Positions 30,760 through 33,584 of a stretch of DNA of 33,584 nucleotides are shown in pieces; the first letter of the stretch is position 1, and the number at the start of each line of letters is the position of its first letter. The notes under the pieces were generated by a model that saw only the letters and a program-made list of their open reading frames with translations, was not told the DNA's origin and made no database searches. Position numbers and translations under genes: made by a program. Location of the stretch: contig MESI01000111.1 in assembly GCA_001770935.1 (NCBI GenBank), positions 1-33,584 of the forward strand. Reading direction: 5' to 3'. Source of the stretch: Burkholderiales bacterium RIFCSPLOWO2_12_FULL_61_40 (GTDB lineage Bacteria > Pseudomonadota > Gammaproteobacteria > Burkholderiales > Burkholderiaceae_C).

Positions 30760-31811
30760 ATTGTCAATTCCTTCATAACCTGACTATTTTTTGTATCGGA
30801 CACAGCCAATCCCAGTGCGGGAATGCGGTCCATTTTTTCATTCAAACCGTCCATGAAACGCTCCACCGCCACCACCTGTGCCGCACTGGACTCCAGGGTA
30901 TTCATTTGCGCCCGGAAAGCGTCGCCACCCGGCAATTCGCGCACATACCAGCCGATGTGTTTACGCGCGGAACGCACACCACTGAACTCGCCATACAGGC
31001 TGTAGTGGTCCTGCAGATGGTCCACCAGCAGCCGCTTGACCTCACTGACCAAGGGCGGTGCCAGATGGGTACCCGTGGCCAAAAAGTGGGCGATTTCCCG
31101 GAAAATCCAGGGCCGCCCCTGCGCCGCCCGGCCGATCATCAGCGCATCGGCTCCGGTGGCCTGCAGCACTGCGCGGGCCTTCTCGGGAGAGTCAATGTCG
31201 CCGTTGACCACCACGGGAATTTTCAATGCCGCTTTCACCGCCGCCACCGTGTCGTACTCGGCCTGGCCTTTGTAACCCTGCTCCCGGGTGCGCCCGTGCA
31301 CCGCCACCATCTGCACCCCGGCGCTTTCGAACGCCCGCGCCAGGGTCAACGCGTTTTTGTGGCTCTGGCACCAGCCGGTGCGCATTTTCAGGGTGACCGG
31401 CACATTGCGGGAGGTACAGGCGGCCACCACCGCCTCCACAATGGACAGGGCCAGCGCTTCGTCCTGCATCAGGGCCGAACCGGCCCATTTGTTGCACACC
31501 TTCTTGGCCGGACAGCCCATGTTGATGTCGATGATTTGCGCACCGCGGTCGATGTTGTACAGCGCGGCGTCGGCCATCATCGCGGCCTCGGTGCCGGCAA
31601 TCTGCACGGCAATGGGGCCGGGCTCGCCTGCGTGGTTGGCACGGCGCGAGGTTTTCAGGCTGTCCCACAGGTCCGGCCGGGAAGTCACCATCTCGCTGAC
31701 CGCATAGCCCGCCCCCAGCCGTTTGCACAATTGGCGAAACGGACGGTCCGTCACCCCCGCCATGGGCGCGACAAACAGGGAATTCGCCAAAGCGAACTGG
31801 CCAATGTACAT
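30756..31811 (-). CDS. dusB: tRNA-dihydrouridine synthase B
   Basis: The 351-residue FMN enzyme reduces uridine to dihydrouridine in the tRNA D loop. The motifs are VAPMAGVTDRPFR at the N-terminus, QIAG, the catalytic-cysteine segment IDINMGCPAKKVCNKWAGSALM, VTLKMRTGW, VHGRTREQGYKG, VVVNGDI and GADALMIGRAAQGRPWIF. The ATG at 31811 was taken as start; a TTG three codons earlier would add KH and is not supported by a better ribosome site. It is the first gene of dusB-fis-purH. Confidence 0.95.
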   Translation of the reverse strand: MYIGQFALANSLFVAPMAGVTDRPFRQLCKRLGAGYAVSEMVTSRPDLWDSLKTSRRANHAGEPGPIAVQIAGTEAAMMADAALYNIDRGAQIIDINMGCPAKKVCNKWAGSALMQDEALALSIVEAVVAACTSRNVPVTLKMRTGWCQSHKNALTLARAFESAGVQMVAVHGRTREQGYKGQAEYDTVAAVKAALKIPVVVNGDIDSPEKARAVLQATGADALMIGRAAQGRPWIFREIAHFLATGTHLAPPLVSEVKRLLVDHLQDHYSLYGEFSGVRSARKHIGWYVRELPGGDAFRAQMNTLESSAAQVVAVERFMDGLNEKMDRIPALGLAVSDTKNSQVMKELTI

Positions 31812-31883
31812 GTGCTTCAAAACTGGGTAACGGGGATGGGTGGAGGCGTTGGCGTGTGCCAGTGTGCATTCTAACTGCCCAAA

Positions 31884-31900
31884 ATTTCAGCAATTGAAAT
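31884..31900. promoter_or_regulatory. Dyad in the dusB / yqaA divergent intergenic region
   Basis: ATTTCA (31884-31889) and TGAAAT (31895-31900) form a 6+6 bp inverted repeat with a 5-nt spacer, in the 140 bp between divergent dusB and the YqaA-type gene. A TATACT hexamer at 31936-31941 could be a -10 for the plus-strand gene. An operator role is speculation from position. Confidence 0.25.
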
Positions 31901-31951
31901 CGCCATGTGGCAGCACTACCGTAAAAGCCGAATCCCTATACTCAGAACGTT

Positions 31952-32425
31952 ATGGACACCTGGATCACCCTCTTGCTGGCCTTGCTGGCGCTGCCCCAAT
32001 ACAGCTTGGGTGCGGTGTTTGTGGTGTCCTTTTTTTCTGCCACCTTGCTGCCCATGGGGTCCGAACCGGTGGTCTTCGGCCTGGTCCAACTCAACCCCGC
32101 CCTGTTTTGGCCGGTGGTGCTGGTGGCCACGGTCGGCAACACCCTGGGCGGGGCCGTCAGTTGGTGGATGGGGCTGGGTGCGCACCGGCTGGCCGACCGT
32201 TGGGGCCACTCCCGCTGGCACGGACACGCGCTGGACTGGCTGCAACGCCTGGGCCCCAAAGCCTGCCTGCTGGCCTGGCTGCCCTTGGTGGGAGACCCGC
32301 TGTGCGCCGTGGCCGGTTGGCTACGCCTGCCATTTTGGCCTTGTCTGGCCTATATGGCGGTCGGGAAATTCGCGCGTTATGTGCTGATGACCTCCATCCT
32401 CACCGGACTGGTCCGGTTTTGGTAG
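31952..32425 (+). CDS. YqaA-type small membrane protein (SNARE-associated/DedA superfamily)
   Basis: The 157-residue hydrophobic protein has three or four predicted membrane segments (LGAVFVVSFFSATLLPMGSE, VVLVATVGNTLGGAVSWWMG, ACLLAWLPLVGDPLCAVAGW, AYMAVGKFARYVLMTSIL). The GNTLGGAVSWWMG and PLVGDPLCAVAGWLR motifs are those of the YqaA subgroup. The function is unknown; the related DedA family is linked to lipid flipping and envelope homeostasis. No Shine-Dalgarno is clear. It converges on ychF with 12 bp between stops. Confidence 0.82.
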   Translation: MDTWITLLLALLALPQYSLGAVFVVSFFSATLLPMGSEPVVFGLVQLNPALFWPVVLVATVGNTLGGAVSWWMGLGAHRLADRWGHSRWHGHALDWLQRLGPKACLLAWLPLVGDPLCAVAGWLRLPFWPCLAYMAVGKFARYVLMTSILTGLVRFW

Positions 32426-32437
32426 GCGGCCGACGGC

Positions 32438-33529
32438 TTACGCGCTGAACAGAAAGTTCATCACGTCGCCATCCTTGACGACATACTCCTTGCCCTCGGC
32501 GCGCATCTTGCCCGCGTCCTTGGCGCCCTGCTCACCTTTGAAGGCGATGAAGTCTTCGTAAGCGATGGTCTGGGCGCGGATGTAGCCCTTCTCAAAATCG
32601 GTATGGATCACGCCGGCCGCCTGCGGGCCGGTGTCGCCCACATGGATGGTCCAGGCGCGCACCTCTTTCACGCCAGCGGTGAAATAGGTTTGCAGGCCCA
32701 GCAGCTTGTAGGCGGCACGGATCAGACGGTTCAGGCCCGGCTCGCTCTGGCCCAACTCTTCCAAAAACATCTGCCGGTCTTCGTCACTCATCTCCGACAT
32801 TTCCGCTTCCAGCTTGGCGCTGATGGCCACCACCGGCGCGTTTTGTGCGGTCGCAAAGGCTTTCAGGCGGTCCAAAAACGGGTTATTTTCAAAGCCGTCT
32901 TCCGCCACATTGGCCACAAACATGGCAGGCTTGGCCGTGATCAGGAAAAACTGTTGCAGCAAAGGCAACTCTTCTTTGCTGAAATCCAGGGTGCGCACCG
33001 GCTTGGCTTCGTTGAGCGCGGCCTGGCATTTTTCCAGAATGGCCACCAGCTTGATGGATTCCTTGTCGCCCGAACGTGCGGTCTTGGTGACGCGGTGCAG
33101 GGCTTTTTCCACTGCAGCCAGGTCGGCCAGGCACAACTCGGTCTGGATCACCTCGATGTCCGAGATCGGGTCCACCTTGCCAGCCACATGGATCACGTTG
33201 TCGTCTTCAAAGCAGCGCACCACATTGATGGTGGCATCGGTCTCGCGGATATGGGCCAGGAACTTGTTACCCAGACCCTCGCCCGTGCTGGCACCGGCCA
33301 CCAGGCCGGCAATGTCCACAAACTCGACAATGGCACGCTGCACCTTTTGCGGATTCACGATGGCGGAGAGCGCATCCAGGCGCGGGTCGGGCACTTCCAC
33401 GATGCCCACATTGGGCTCGATGGTGCAAAACGGATAGTTCTCGGCGGCGATGCCTGCCTTGGTCAAGGCATTAAACAGGGTGGATTTCCCCACATTGGGC
33501 AGGCCTACAATGCCACACTTCAAGCTCAT
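32438..33529 (-). CDS. ychF: YchF/OLA1-type P-loop NTPase
   Basis: The 363-residue protein has G1 GLPNVGKST (8-16), [10 protein letters not shown], the G3 region [21 protein letters not shown], the altered G4 NVAEDG (in place of NKxD) and a C-terminal TGS domain ([28 protein letters not shown], split only by naming). The altered G4 explains why YchF proteins prefer ATP to GTP. They bind ribosomes and act in stress responses. AGAGG lies 6 nt before the ATG. The gene is complete and its promoter should be in the 55 bp up to the window end or beyond it. Confidence 0.96.
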   Translation of the reverse strand: MSLKCGIVGLPNVGKSTLFNALTKAGIAAENYPFCTIEPNVGIVEVPDPRLDALSAIVNPQKVQRAIVEFVDIAGLVAGASTGEGLGNKFLAHIRETDATINVVRCFEDDNVIHVAGKVDPISDIEVIQTELCLADLAAVEKALHRVTKTARSGDKESIKLVAILEKCQAALNEAKPVRTLDFSKEELPLLQQFFLITAKPAMFVANVAEDGFENNPFLDRLKAFATAQNAPVVAISAKLEAEMSEMSDEDRQMFLEELGQSEPGLNRLIRAAYKLLGLQTYFTAGVKEVRAWTIHVGDTGPQAAGVIHTDFEKGYIRAQTIAYEDFIAFKGEQGAKDAGKMRAEGKEYVVKDGDVMNFLFSA

Positions 33530-33584
33530 AAAAAACCTCTAAAAACGGGGAGACAAGTGTATGCCATACCTGCTCGTGCGCTTC

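Overview
The window looks like a chromosomal segment of a high-GC betaproteobacterium, most likely Burkholderiales/Comamonadaceae (Rhodoferax-, Acidovorax- or Polaromonas-like). The evidence is the gene orders algH-ruvX-pyrR-pyrB-pyrC'-plsC, rubredoxin-pilG-pilH-pilI/J-chpA and dusB-fis-purH, plus two degenerate copies of a short intergenic repeat that I recall from Comamonadaceae genomes. The genus is inference; no rRNA or other taxonomic marker is present.

Layout. 1-2350: the 3' end of a DUF1841 gene, then a type II NADH dehydrogenase and a dihaem cytochrome c4-like protein on the minus strand, with a terminator between them. 2407-6784 (+): a MoxR-type AAA ATPase and a CoxE-like von Willebrand factor A (VWA) protein, normally neighbours, here separated by a GNAT acetyltransferase, a VapBC-type toxin-antitoxin pair and a membrane protein of the putative phage abortive-infection (putAbiC) family. 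vapB, vapC and abi overlap by 4 nt at each junction. 6816-7490: tRNA-Arg(CCU), a terminator, and a minus-strand YefM/YoeB pair whose toxin has Tyr where YoeB has its catalytic His. 7491-8149 has no convincing gene. 8150-10469: an exported DUF3857/transglutaminase protein and a small BamE/SmpA-like exported protein.

10555-15078 (minus): algH, ruvX, pyrR, pyrB, a dihydroorotase homologue and a PlsC-type acyltransferase, with most junctions overlapping. The dihydroorotase homologue has lost its catalytic histidines and is best read as the non-catalytic partner of aspartate carbamoyltransferase (pyrC'/pyrX type). 15102-16595 (+): a photolyase, divergent from algH.

16568-26440 (minus): a Pil/Chp chemosensory operon that should control type IV pilus twitching: rubredoxin, pilG, pilH, one continuous PilI-PilJ reading frame (CheW domain fused to the transducer), and a 1997-residue ChpA hybrid kinase with three HPt domains, CheA core, CheW domain, receiver and a 21-unit hexanucleotide tract coding Glu-Pro. 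26561-28766 (+): a ThiD-like kinase and hemL. 28871-31811 (minus): purH, fis and dusB. 31952-32425 (+): a YqaA-type membrane protein. 32438-33529 (minus): ychF.

Most of the window is core housekeeping sequence. The accessory pockets are 3900-5550 (VapBC-Abi) and 6816-8149 (tRNA, YefM/YoeB, gene-less DNA). The best candidate for an under-described system is the coupled VapB-VapC-Abi trio placed between MoxR and its VWA partner.
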